Assembly: GCA_003971905.1 (NCBI GenBank)
Contig: RSEE01000044.1
Span: forward strand, 186,001-250,000
Direction: 5' to 3'
Source of the DNA: Moniliella sp. 'wahieum'
Lineage: Eukaryota > Basidiomycota > Moniliellomycetes > Moniliellales > Moniliellaceae
DNA length: 64,000 nt
Part shown: piece by piece, positions 42,501 to 52,759 of the stretch
Numbering within the stretch: the first letter of the stretch is position 1
Layout: each line of letters begins with the position of its first letter
The notes under the pieces: model-generated
What the model saw: the letters and a program-made list of their open reading frames with translations, nothing else
Told to the model about the DNA's origin: nothing
Databases searched by the model: none
Translations under genes and position numbers: made by a program

Positions 42501-42854
42501 GTTCCAGCTGATTCTCAATTTTGCCAAGTTGGTCGCAGCCGACGACGACCCCTCACACACCGAAACCGAAACCGAAACCAAGGCCCATACTCTGTTGTGT
42601 CAGTTTGATACCCGCTTTGCCACTTTGGTTCGGGCCCTGCGTATTGTGGAGCGGTCGGGGCGCGGGTCGCGGTCGGCCGAGCCGGCTCAGAAGCCCGCCG
42701 TTCCAGCTGGCTTGGACAAAGAGTCACGCGACGAACTGCAGCGCAACTCGACGAAGCGGAGCAAGACCTGCGCCTGCTTCAGGTCGAAGCTCGCACCCGA
42801 TCCCAGAGCGAAGCCGAATGGGCTGCCCTCTCGTCACCCGGCTGGACCCGATGA
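39544..42854 (+). CDS. Gamma-tubulin complex component, GCP4/5/6 class (Spc97/Spc98 family)
   Basis: Member of the microtubule-nucleating gamma-tubulin ring complex. From ATG 39544 (or 39565) a Pro/Ala-rich start leads to intron 1 (39914-39978, CTGAC branch), joining LEGLMHS to VEKHVMRPSGGRFSVP. A long exon then reads without break to about 41300, with GRIP1-type sequence including LLPSKLPSFVSVAKARSVLEAG and PDHPLVQLLG. The GRIP2 part has FFRDVGLPTYLDTCRHFLLLG, intron 2 (41845-41931), then SIDALDWLTLSFTPPALIAP, AQLSYQRVLNVLLRVSVCKWFL, an acidic insert (EEADEEADESDE) and HELRDIFSLARYHEQVLDRMV. The end RTRSQSEAEWAALSSPGWTR precedes TGA 42852-42854. The WLTLSFTPP element suggests GCP5 or GCP6; GCP2 is a separate gene at 45.8-48.6 kb. 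Confidence 0.82.
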
Positions 42855-42954
42855 TGCGCTACCCAGACTAACAAGGGAGGTATGGCCTGTATGGAATCCT
42901 GTACATGTATGTATTCGCTCGTGCTAGACCGCTAGACCCCTAGGCCCCTAGCCC

Positions 42955-44423
42955 CTAGACCCCGTCCAATAGCGCCACGGGATCCACCACTTCCCATAGA
43001 TGGTACCGGCCTGTGCTGGGGGGGGACGAGAGCGGCGCGGGCTGCTCCTCCTTGCCTGGCGGCAGGTCAGGCACGAACAACCGCGCCGGCGCCAGGGTAT
43101 CAATGGCAAAGCGCGCGCGCGCCGGGCTGGGCAGCGACAGTTTGGCCACGGCAGTTTGACGCGCACCCGCATACGCTTCCTTGCATGAACCGACAAGGTT
43201 TCCCGTTCCACCTGTTCTTCTTCCGCCCAGTCGGGCATCACGCGTCGTTCGGCCGGACCCAGCCCCAGCGGCTCCACCACACTTGATGGAGTAGCGTCCA
43301 GCGTAAAGTCCAGGTCGGGTAGGGTGATTCCTCGCCGGGCACGCTCCGACGGCGCGCCATCGGTGGTGCGGGACCGTAGCTTGCGCAGCGTCAGGCTCGC
43401 GAGTGTTTGCAGGTGGTCCTAGGTACGGCAGAAGGGGAGAGAGAAGAAGAGAGAGAGAGGAGAAAGAAGGGAACGTTGAGCCTTGGAGTGGTCGTGAGAG
43501 CAAAGGAAAATAGAACGTACCTGGAGAGCAAGGAGCAGGATGGACGCCGCTTGGGGGTGCACACCTTGCGTCAAGCCGTGCTTGACCGCGACGAGGGTCA
43601 TGCGGTCGCGTAGTGTCTCCGTGTCGGGCAGCTCTTTGGCGGTGAGGCAGAGTGGTGCAACGGTAGCGCGCTGAAGCGATTGCTGGACACCTGTGCAAAT
43701 GTAATAAGCAGGCGGGGGAGGGGGAAGAGGAGGAGGAGAGTTAGTACGCGCACCGAGACGCGCATTGCTCATTCACGTACTGGCCGGCAGGCGGTTGTGG
43801 GTCGCCTCAACGAATTCGTGGCCGCAACAGCATCAGTGTGCCAGTCGCGCGCACCGATCGCGGTGCGCGTTTGGCGGAACCGTTTTTTCTCCTCGACCTG
43901 CCGGCGACGGTCGTCGTCGCGACGCTTGCGCTCGAGCAGGCCAGCGGCCATACCGGCCCAGTCGAGACTGACGTCGGAGGAGCCATCGGGCGCAGTGCGA
44001 CGAACGCCAACAGCCTTCAGCGCCGAGCGTTCGCGGTTCGTCAGAGCGGCGACCATGGTGCGGAGGCGCTTGTGCGGCGGGGGCGGGCGGTGTGGTCGTC
44101 GGCATCGGCATCGGCATCAGCAAAGGTGCGCGCGGAGGCGAAGCGGTGCGCAAGCGTGGGGCCAGGCACGCCGGGGCTGGCGTTGTAGAGGAGGCCGACG
44201 ACGAGGGCATTGTGCAGGGCAACGAGGTCGCGCGTAGGCAGAAGCGGCTGGGCGAGGTGGGCAAACTCGGTGCGGGAAATGCGGCCAGAGACAAAGTCGA
44301 CGAAGGCGGCCCAGTAGGCGGGGGCGTCAGCGGCGGGAGGGCTGTCTCGAGCGCGGCGCGGAGGCCGACGGTGTCGACGCGGCCGATGCGGGGGGGCGGG
44401 GGCGCGGGCGGGCGGGAGGCCAT
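42955..44423 (-). CDS. HFI1: SAGA complex subunit Hfi1/Ada1-like (SAGA-Tad1 family)
   Basis: Core structural subunit of the SAGA transcription coactivator. The ATG at 44423 opens MASRPPAPPPPRIGRVDTVGL; the N-domain RAALETALPP, YWAAFVDFVSGRISRTEFAHL, RDLVALHNALVVGLLYNASPG (about 44330-44165) matches the SAGA-Tad1 pattern (YW..l..F..GkisR.EF..., LHN.L...ll.Na). ALTNRERSALKAVG follows. Introns at about 43690-43776 and 43419-43520 flank LRDRMTLVAVKHGLTQGVHPQAASILLLALQ, the histone-fold-like C-terminal region with LALQDHLQTLASLTLRKL after splicing. The protein ends HLWEVVDPVALLDGV at 42955. Frame changes occur near 44300, 44060, 43820, 43640 and 43180. The assignment rests on pattern similarity, as this family is divergent. 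Confidence 0.75.
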
Positions 44424-44557
44424 GGGCGCGGGCGGCGGCGGACGAGGCGGCGGTGGTGTTGGTGTTGCGGGCGGTTTTTACGTCGGTCTGTGTGCGATGG
44501 AATCGGCTATGGGCGCGGGAGGAATTGGAGACGCATTAATTAAGCCACCGCTAGGAT

Positions 44558-45641
44558 TTACACCGACAACACCTCGCTTAGCCAACTCGCAAACCGACGC
44601 GCGATCTCCTGCTCGCCGCCGGCCTGCGCCGCCTCCGCGCGCGCCGCCTCGCCCACCGCGTTGACGGAGGCCATGCCGGTGCTGTGCATGCGCACGAACC
44701 CACGCCGGTGCCGCTCCAGCAGCGGCCGCCCCAGCGGCCGTCCCAGCGCCGGCAGCTCCACCACCACCACCGCCACCCCGCCCCCTCCCCCAGCTCCACC
44801 CGCAGCTGCACCGGCCCCCCCGCCTCGGGCAGACCCAGGCTCTGCGCGCGCTCCAGAAGCGCCCCCACCACGGCCTGCGTCGCCGTCTCGAGGAGCGTAA
44901 GGTAATTTCCTGCTGTTGGTTGCTGCCGCGCGACCACCCCCGGCGCTCGTACCGCGGCGCCCTTTGTGACCGCTTGCCAGATCTCCTCGATCGGCAGGGG
45001 CTCGGCGCCTGGGGTCCGTCACTGCGCCGCCTCTTCGTCTCCCGGCATCCGCGCGGGAACGGAGGGGACGACAAACAAGGGCTGGTCCCAGCGCGTCATA
45101 TTGTTCGGCTCCTCGTACCGCTGCAGTAGTTCGTCCAGGCTGCGCGTCGGTGTTAGTACACTGTTGTGTTTGTCTGTCTGCCCATACAGCCTCCCTCTCT
45201 GGTGGGGGACCCAAGGAGCACCAACGCACGTATCAGCATCGTATCCGTCCGCACCCGTGGCCTTTCGCGCCTCGTTCCACTCCCGACACGTTTCCGGCGG
45301 CGCATGCACCTGCACCGACACACAGCGCACCTGCTCTTCCCGCGCCGCACACCACAGCTGGTAGCGGAACCCCTTGATGTTCAGCCCGGCCCCACCATCG
45401 GCAATGACAATCGTGTCTGGGGCGAGGTGACGCGTCACTGCCGAGAGGTAGGCAGCGCGGGCGGGCTTTTCGGTGCGCTGAGTGGCATAGCAGGAGCGCG
45501 CGTTGTGCGCCGTTGCGTCCGACACGAGCACGACCGAGCGCAGCGGCGAGTCGGCAAGGCGGCGCTCCAGCTGCGAGCGCAGTTCCTCAGCGCGCGTGGT
45601 GCGGCCGGAGCAGGGCAGGCCGGAACAAGGATGAGCGCCAT
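44558..45641 (-). CDS. KTI12: Kti12-type Elongator-associated P-loop protein
   Basis: PSTK-like ATPase needed with Elongator for tRNA wobble-uridine modification. The ATG at 45641 opens MALILV (an in-frame ATG at 45650 adds three residues), then GLPCSGRTTRAEELRSQL (Walker A position), SYATQRTEKPARAAYLSAV, LAPDTIVIADGGAGLNIKGF then RYQLWCAAREEQ (the family's IKGFRYQLYC motif), and PPETCREWNEARK. An intron (45140-45230, donor GTGCGT, branch TACTAAC) joins GYDADT to LDELLQRYEEPNNMTRWDQPLF. Later frames give NYLTLLETATQAVVGALLERAQ and a C-terminal RRGFVRMH...ASWLSEVL. The Walker A lysine is replaced by arginine (CGC). One frame change follows the ATG and one lies near 44900. Confidence 0.87.
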
Positions 45642-45848
45642 GGCGGTCAATCAAATGGGGGCAAGTCGGTGGAGGGAGCAGGACGGCTGAAAAGAAAAAA
45701 AATGACCCTCCTGCGGAGGAACCAAAGCGGCGACGGCAAATTTAAAACCACTACCACTACTACGGCTGCTGGCCACGCTAGTCGAGCTCATCACGTTGCA
45801 CACACAACCAACAAGTATACACATCCGCCATCAAGTCATCCACATCAG

Positions 45849-48605
45849 TCAGAACCACTTCGTCGCCTCCAGCTTGTTGGCCAGCGGCGTCGCGGCCGGG
45901 TTGTCGGACGTCGCCAGCTGGTCCAGCACGTGGAGGTAGGTGCGCGAGTGCTTGGTCCAGGCGCTCGCCACCTGGCCCAGGAAGGGTTCGACAGATGGGT
46001 CCAGCTCCAGCTCGTCCGCGTCCGTCGCCGCATCGGCCTTGTCTTGCTCCTGCATCAGTGGTCACGCAGCTGGGTGGAGCACGTCAACATGTACTCCACC
46101 ACCTGTCTGCCGCGCATGCCGCTTCACATACTCTGGGTTGGTCAGCATCAGCGCTCGCCGCGCCGTGTTGAGGAACCAAAAGTGGTGCCGCATCAGTTGG
46201 TCCACCGTCTGCACCGCATCGATCCGCACCAACATCTCGTTCCAGGTTGGTTCCAGCACCTCGCACGTGGCAAATGGAGGGTGGACTGAACCCAGAAAAG
46301 CATACTGTGTCGCAGAAAGAAGATACGCCGCTTCCACTGTTCCAATGCGGGGAACCGGCGCACCCGTCGCGTCCAAAGCCGCTCGCCATGCTCGGCCCAC
46401 ATGCGCGAAAGTGGTGCTCCAGCACCTTGAGGTGGACCACAATACGCTGCAGATCCTGCCACCGCACGATCGAGCTCTTGCTCAGCACTAGGAGACGGGG
46501 AACTGAACGTTGAGGTCAAATTGGAACACATCCAACACCCCAGTTGTTCGTCCGCCTTAGGCAACGCAGGGCGCTTGCCCAGCGTTCCCTTCGTCTCTCC
46601 GACACGGATCAGATAGGTGTACACTTTCTCCCGGTGGCACTCCACCACCACGTCCTCCTTGTACGGATCGGACCAGCCGACAGTGGTAGAGGAGCCAAGA
46701 ACCATGCCCAATTGCTGGCTTAGGCGCATCGGCGCATGCCCCGCGCGACCCGAAAGAACGAGCTTGCGAAGATCCGGAAGACCTTGCTCGTAAAAGGAGA
46801 GGAAAAAATCGGCTTGGTCCATGACAAAGTAGTGTTTGGCGCTGCGCAAACGTCCCACAATGTCCTGCTCTACCAGTAGCACCTTCAACAACCGCTCATT
46901 TGCCGATTGTACGCTCGGTCAATCAGGGCAAAGAAGCGTGGGTCGTGCAGGTCCGGTTCCTCACCTTCCTCTGATGACAGTGGCGGCAAGTCCATCCCAC
47001 ACTCGCGCAGCACATTCAAGTATTTGCCCGCCAAGAGGATCTTGTGCTTTCCATGCCTCGAGGAACGCAGGAACCCGCGCGCCTCCTGTAAAAATCCCAC
47101 GCGGTGTTGGGCCGTCCGATTCGTCCGGGTCGATACCGCGCTGGCGCAACTGTTCCCGTTCGGCCAGCAGTCGCTCGTCCCGAAGTGTGTAGCGCAGCTC
47201 CCAGTACTCGTCGGTCGGGCGCTCAGAGAGAGAAGCTTGGGTGACCGAAGTGTCCTCCAGAATAATGAACTCGTCGTAGGGATCCGAAAGGTGGCCGGTG
47301 GTGATCCAACGGAGAAGAATGGTACGGTAAGGGTGCGAGGCATCAGCAAACAAGGTCACAAAAGTTGGTGAGCTGCAGGATCACCCGACGTTTTCGCCAC
47401 CCGTTCCCATAGCAGTGCAAGGATCTCCCCCCTTTGACCAGGCCACCAATGATCCCGTCGTGTTCCTCCTCGTCCTTGTACCCAAGAAGCTCGCGGCGCT
47501 GCCGTGCCAGCTCGGCGTACTCCTCATTTTCATCATCGTCATCATCATCCCCCTCCTCATCATCGTCATCCTTCTCCAGAATGTCGGCGTGGGATATCGT
47601 TGCCACCTCCGCAGTAAAGGCATGCAGAACAGTAAATGTGCGCAGCGTCTTGTGTACGCATAGCCATAGTTTGTGCAGCGTAAACGTAGCGAGGTGGACC
47701 ATTCGTGTTCCAACTGGGCAAGGAGGATGGTGTAATTCTGCACAACAAATACCGTGTTAGTTGCTAACCATCACTGCCCATACCCCCACCCCGCAAGACC
47801 CAAAAACGAAAATAACGTACGTGGATAACTTTGCGGATCGATGCGCACAGCGCGTGAACGACCGTACCAAAGTTCAAGTCTGATTCCAGCTCGACAAAAG
47901 CTGTGATGGAGACATAGTATTTGGCGAGCGGGAGGATGCGCTGGACCAAGTCGCGCAGCGACGCGTCAAACGCCTGGTCCACCACAAACTCAGGGCCAAC
48001 TAGCTGATGTTCTCGCTTGGCAGGGTTGTACGAGGGCGCAAAGGTGATAAACTCGCGCCTCAATGCCTTGGAGAACAAAAAGAAGGTCTTGGATCAAAAG
48101 GGCGCCCTGGGTGTCCAGGTCGCCCACCGGCACCGCAAGAGAGGCAGGTGCCGTACCCACTGCATCAGAAGCATTGGGAAAGAGAGGGCGCGCGTAGGCG
48201 AGGAGGAAGGAGGAAGGTGGGTTGGTGCGCGAGCCGCCGTTGCGCGTCGACGCGGCACGCTCCTTGGCGGCGCGCTCTTGGCCCGAGGCGTGACGGGCGC
48301 CAGGCGCGAGTTGAGCGGGTTGTGCACAAAAGACTTTTCGGCGACAAAAGACGAGGGCACCGCGGGGCCCGATGGGAGCTGGGGTTGCCCGTAGGGAGCA
48401 TCGATGCGGCGACTGATCCAATACTCGACGTCCCCGTCGTTGGCGTTGGCGGGGTGTCGGGGTCGCCGTCGTCGCCAGGCAGGCTGGGGGCGCGGGTGGA
48501 GCGGTCGATGGTGCGCTGGTAGCGCTGGAGCTGGCGTGCGCTCATGACATGGGAGGCGCGCTTGCGGTACGAGACGGGCGTGGCCGCCGCCGGAGCAGAC
48601 GCCAT
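45849..48605 (-). CDS. SPC97: Gamma-tubulin complex component 2 (Spc97/GCP2)
   Basis: Core gamma-tubulin small complex subunit. The ATG at 48605 opens MASAPAAATPVSYRKRASHVM. GCP2-like sequence: EYWISRRIDAPYG, ALLIQDLLFVLQGIE (about 48100), EFITFAPSYNPAKREHQLVG, SLRDLVQRILPLAKYYVSI; after an intron at about 47735-47825, LLAQLEHEWSTS and FTLHKLWLCVHKTLRTF; an acidic insert (EKDDDDEEGDDDDDDENEE, about 47575-47525); HPYRTILLRWITTGHLSDPYD then EFIILE; TDEYWELRYTLRDE; KILLAGKYLNVLRECG; HFVMDQADFFLSFY-like KHYFVMDQADFFLSFYEQGL (about 46835-46785); and EPTWNEMLVRIDAVQTVDQLM. The end LEATKWF precedes a stop at 45849-45851. The HDPRFFALIDRAY segment is GCP2-typical. Frame changes occur at about 48350, 48060, 47700, 47420, 47050, 46900, 46500, 46240 and 46060. 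Confidence 0.88.
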
Positions 48606-48810
48606 GGCACAGAGCGGGGAGAGGCGCGACGAGGTGGTGGGGGCGCGACGAGGATGGCCGCCGACGCAAACAACACGCGAGATGCAATTCTGAAATGTTG
48701 CCACCGTGGCGCGGCGCGCGCGGCGAGCTGGCCAGCGAGCTTCTGGGGCTCCACCTCCGTCTCCACCCCTCCACCTCCACCTCCACCTCCATCTCCATCT
48801 CCTCTCCAGC
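48606..48810. promoter_or_regulatory. Divergent promoter with CTCCAC repeats
   Basis: About 205 bp between GCP2 and the next gene. At 48757-48802 CTCCAC/CTCCAT hexamers repeat about eight times on the plus strand. Confidence 0.5.
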
Positions 48811-50065
48811 ATGGCCGCCCTTGATGGGCCACCGACGCCGGAGCACCTCCCCTGCGCCTGCAGATGCTCCGTCCCCGTCCCCCTCCTTCCCCCTCCCCCT
48901 CCGCTCGGCCCCCGCCTCTGCTGTCTCGCCCGGCGCTGTCTGACCGCCACGCGCGCCGCAAAGTAGCATTGCCTACGTATCCACCCTACTCCTCCCGCGT
49001 CGACGCCCGCCTCCGAGCCATTCGTTTCCCCCTCTCCATCGCCCTCGTCTCGCATCGTGCCCAACTGAGCGTCTCCAGCACAACCAGCAGCCCCCCATCG
49101 CTGAACGACTTGCCTTTCCCCGTCCAGCCCGAGACGGCGATGGACAGAACGGCCCCACTTGCTGTCGTCCATAGCATCGCACGAGCAAAAATGCCTCGAA
49201 TTGCGCGAGCAGCTTGCCCGTCACGAGGCTGAAGTTGCCGTTTGCGTGCCGAGTGGAAAGAAGCCATGGCCCAAACCCTGGCTCAGCATCAGTCCTCCTC
49301 TAGCCCCACGGGCACAGCACCAGGAACGGACCCACCACACACTCGCTCCTTCTCCCAAACCCTGTCGAGTGCACTACAATCTGAGGAGGATGGAACACCG
49401 GACCTGGCTGCGATGCAGGCAGCTGCGACCCACGCTTTGAAGGATTGGTCCGGCCGCCTGCACTCGTTTTGGGCGATGCCTTGGCGGCGCCGGCCACCCC
49501 TACTACCCCCACCACCAACTTTGATGTGGACACACCGCATACCGATACCGGGCGCCGGCCCACCCGCGTTTCTCAAGATCGTCCCAGGAACAGTCTCGTG
49601 ACCCAACGCCCACCTTGCCTGCAGGAATTCGCGCCAGCTGAAAACGCGGCTCCTGACAGCCTGCAGCCCACCACCGTCAGTGAGACGCTTCATTCCCTCC
49701 CGAAACCAGACACGGAAGAAACCAAACGAACCTCCCGCTTCGCTTTGTCTTCGTCCGCGTGGGACTGGAGCACACGACTACAGGAAGCAAAGTCGGGCGC
49801 AACGGCGCTGTTAGCAAAGGCGGAACGTGGCCTGGAAGGCCTCATTGTCATTGATGACCCAACCTCCCCGGACTCGCCCTCCCCCAACAAACCTGCGCCC
49901 TCGCTCGCCACCCGTCATGACTTTTGGCATTCAGAAGCCCAGCGAGAACGTGCCCTGTTGCGCAGCTGGGGTACTGATCCCGTCAAGAAGCCGTCCACAC
50001 CGGTCCATACTCGGATTGCACCGGCGCAGCCTCCCAGCCCAGACCACGACAGTTGGAACTGGTAA
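48811..50065 (+). CDS. Fungal coiled-coil protein of unknown function, DUF4048-like
   Basis: Function unknown. The most conserved-looking part is a short coiled coil SIASHEQKCLELREQLARHE (about 49167-49226) followed by AEVAVCRAEWKEAM, the HExxVLELREEL arrangement I associate with fungal DUF4048 proteins. Downstream it is Ser/Thr/Pro-rich with QTLSSALQSEEDG, AATHALKDWSGRLHSFW, then SAWDWSTRLQEAKSGATALLA and KAERGLEGLIVIDDP, closing PAQPPSPDHDSWNW before TAA at 50063-50065. Frames change near 49165, 49240 and 49475. The start is uncertain: ATG 48811 is the first in the leader, but the frame between 48811 and 49160 is not anchored by any motif. It diverges from GCP2. Confidence 0.55.
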
Positions 50066-50583
50066 CTGAACCGAGACGGACGATTCGTTTTGCATATATC
50101 CCCTCCCCCTCCCTTTCAAGCTTCAACTTGCCCCCTTTCCCCCTCGTGCCCCCTCTCGCCGGGCTTTCGCCGCCCTAGTAACGTGGGCACTTCCCTTCAT
50201 TAATCTTCATTCTAACGTGCTCGACCAGATGGTGATGATGGCTTCAAAGGCACTGCGCCGATGCCGAGAAGTGTATTTGTTCCGTAGAACTACTTTTCCG
50301 TAAGCAGTTAACCCGCTGACGCGGGAGGGTAGTCGTGTTGGTCTTCGAATAACTGAGATGGAACAGTCCCTGGGATCCCTTAATTGCGTCCCAACTGGTT
50401 ATCGACGGGTTGGTCAAAGGTAGTCTTTCCAGGCATTCGCATGACGTTAAACTTCCTATTCCCTAAAAAGGAGCACCCGCACCCAGCAGCGCGGTCCCGT
50501 CTCCTAGCGGAGCACGAGCGGGAAGCGATACCAACTGCACCCCTTTCGAAAGTGGGATGTGTCATAGATGCATCAATCCTCTT
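50066..50583. other. Convergent 3' intergenic region
   Basis: About 520 bp between two converging genes. A CCCGC-TGAC-GCGGG hairpin (about 50309-50322) is the only notable structure. No tRNA or other RNA is recognised. Confidence 0.4.
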
Positions 50584-52459
50584 TTATCTTCCGGCTCTGC
50601 CTATTTTTCGCCATGTGACCTGCCACAAAGTGAGACGATACGCCCTTGTCGCGCCCTCGGTCTCGCTGTCATTCCCCCCTAATCCATCGATCCTCATCCC
50701 CCACGACTGGGCGAGAGAAGACAGCAGCCTGGTACGGGGGAGGGGGGGATGGTTCAGGTTCGGGTTCGGGTTGAGGCCCAGGTTCTGGTCCTGGTTCTGA
50801 TCTTGGTTCTGGTTCTGACTTAAAACCAGCCACCGGTCCACGGCACTACGCTGCGATGACGACAAGCCTGCCGCCATTGAATAGTTGGGCAGACTCACAT
50901 AGTCCTCGGCCGTAAGTGAGTGTCCAAGTGTAATGGGAGTCTCAAGCACAATGTCAAACAACTTGCCCTGCGTATCCAGTCGCTTGACACGGAACACGAT
51001 TCGGATGAAATGGGTAACCTTCAGACTGGACGCCTTGTGCGTCGAGGACAGGTTGATTTCACCCTTGGGTATGGTCAGGGAAAAGCCGCCTCCCAGGGAC
51101 CGAGCGGATCCAGCGTGTGCGCTATCACTTCATCCGATGCGTCGGGGTAGAGGTAAGGTTGGATAGTATCGAGACAGGAGGAGGGGAAAAGGGTGCCTTC
51201 GCCACCCAACTTGAGCAAAGACCAACGTCGAGGCGGCTCATGTCGCACCGCTTGCGGCTTGTGATACGACGTTCGTTCTCCACTGCCACACTCAACCGCA
51301 TCACAGCCACCTTGGCCTGGGGCACAAACTTGATCCATAGCGGGAGCCGGGAGCCGATCGCAAACGCGCGTCCGCTGACCACAGCCATATAGGAAACGCA
51401 TCTTCCCATGTCCTTTGGACCACGATCGGATCCAGAGTTTCGTCGTCGTGAGCCTGGACCAGCGTTACCTCCCGCTCCGACGTGATATTGGGTGTGAGAG
51501 CGCCCCACACGCTCCACAGTGGCCTTGAGCACGTACTTGTTCCACCCCGTACCAGTGTGAAGCGTGGGCGGAAGCCCTCCAGGAAGAGATAGGTTGATTG
51601 GGAAGTTTATAGGAGCCTGTCCATGTCAGCTTTGATCCATTGCACAGCAGATTGTATACATAGGTCATGTCAGGAGAAAGAACGGAAGAGACGTACCAGG
51701 ATTGAAAAGGCGACTGTCCACCTCCTTCTCTTTTTCCTTGTCCTTGTCCTTGTCCTTCTCCCACGGCCGCAATATCCCGCTCAATGGCTTAGTCGTGGTC
51801 TTTGACGAGGCTGGGGAGGTAGCAGACTCTGGTCGAATGCTCCCTATGGCGATCAGGAAGGACGATTCGGGCGGGGCGAGAGCCATCTTCGGGAGGGGGG
51901 TCGTACGAGTAGGAAGGTGGGGGCGGGGCGGGGAAGTACTCCAATTCCCCTGGTGTTTCCAACAGGGACGTAGAAGCTGTGGTGGAGGTGCCGGATGTAG
52001 GGGGAAGTGAGCTGCGACGAGAAACACTCATACTGCGTGCCCGGCGGGAGATCCTGTTGCGTAGCCCCTTTCCCACAACAGGAGATTCCTCCTCCCTCTC
52101 GTTTTTGTGCTCAAGCGGATCGCCACTCCTCTTCGGTGACCGCTCTACCGGCTGGGCATCCCGCGCAGAAAACAGGGTAACGGTCAAGTTCAATAAGGGT
52201 TGGTCATGCGTCAAGTCCAGGTGGGCGCCATGTGCAGTTGTATCGGGCCAAATGGAGTGCGAGGTGCCGGTCAGGGCAACCTTGATGGAGCGAATCTTGG
52301 TTGAACGCGCACAGTGCAAGGTCAAGAGCGCGCGGACCTGCGCTCCGCTCGTAGGGTTGCCGGCCTGGGTGGCCGGGGACGGAGCCGACGAAGGAAGGGC
52401 ATGCCGGAGAAAGACGGCAGGCTCAAGGTCTGTAGCTTGAGGGTGGTCGAAGGCGCCAT
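50584..52459 (-). CDS. Alpha-arrestin (ART-like) trafficking adaptor
   Basis: Arrestin-fold adaptors recruit Rsp5/NEDD4-type ubiquitin ligases to membrane proteins. The ATG at 52459 opens MAPSTTLKLQTL then EPAVFLRHALPS. The arrestin-N fold reads LTLHCARSTKIRSIKVALTG, then SHSIWPDTTAHGAHLDLTHD. A Ser/Arg/Pro-rich insert contains PPPPSYSYDPPP (about 51930), a PY-type motif candidate. Intron 51617-51696 (GTACGT, CTGAC, CAG) joins to GSYKLP-NLSLPGGLPPTLHTG, then NKYVLKATVERV, the usual arrestin middle. The arrestin-C part has LPLWIKFVPQAKVAVMRLSV, ENERRITSRKRCDMSRLD, SSTHKASSLKVTHFIRIVFRV and FDIVLETPITLGH. The tail holds an Asn/Gln/Pro repeat and ends at 50584. Frame changes occur near 52415, 51850, 51570, 51440 and 51210. 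Confidence 0.82.
50757..50819 (-). repeat. Hexanucleotide repeat encoding Asn-Gln/Asn-Pro tract
   Basis: Imperfect GGTTCT/GGTTCG units on the plus strand, read on the minus strand as NQNQDQNQDQNLGLNPNPNLN in the arrestin tail. Confidence 0.7.
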
Positions 52460-52759
52460 TCCCTGCGCGTCAGTCGCGATCGCGCGGTAGAAGCGTGCCG
52501 AGGAGGGGGTGGGGGTAGCGGCGGCGGTGGTGGTGGTGGTGGGGCAGAAACGGGGCGCGGTGGTGCTGGCACAGCCCAGTGCCCTGGTACCGGCGTGCGC
52601 TCGGGGATGTTACGCGTTACTCATGCTGCGTCTCGGATACAAGGTGATTTGGATTGTCAGTCATGTGCTTCCCATTATTAGCGTTATGGTACCCGCTTCG
52701 CACACCAACACGGCCCTCTTCGCACTATCAGACTATCAGCGCAGCGTCCAGCCCAATGT
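52460..52759. promoter_or_regulatory. Arrestin promoter / KRE33 3' region
   Basis: 300 bp. Next to the arrestin start lies a (GGT/GGC)n tract (about 52514-52543). No gene recognised. Confidence 0.4.
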
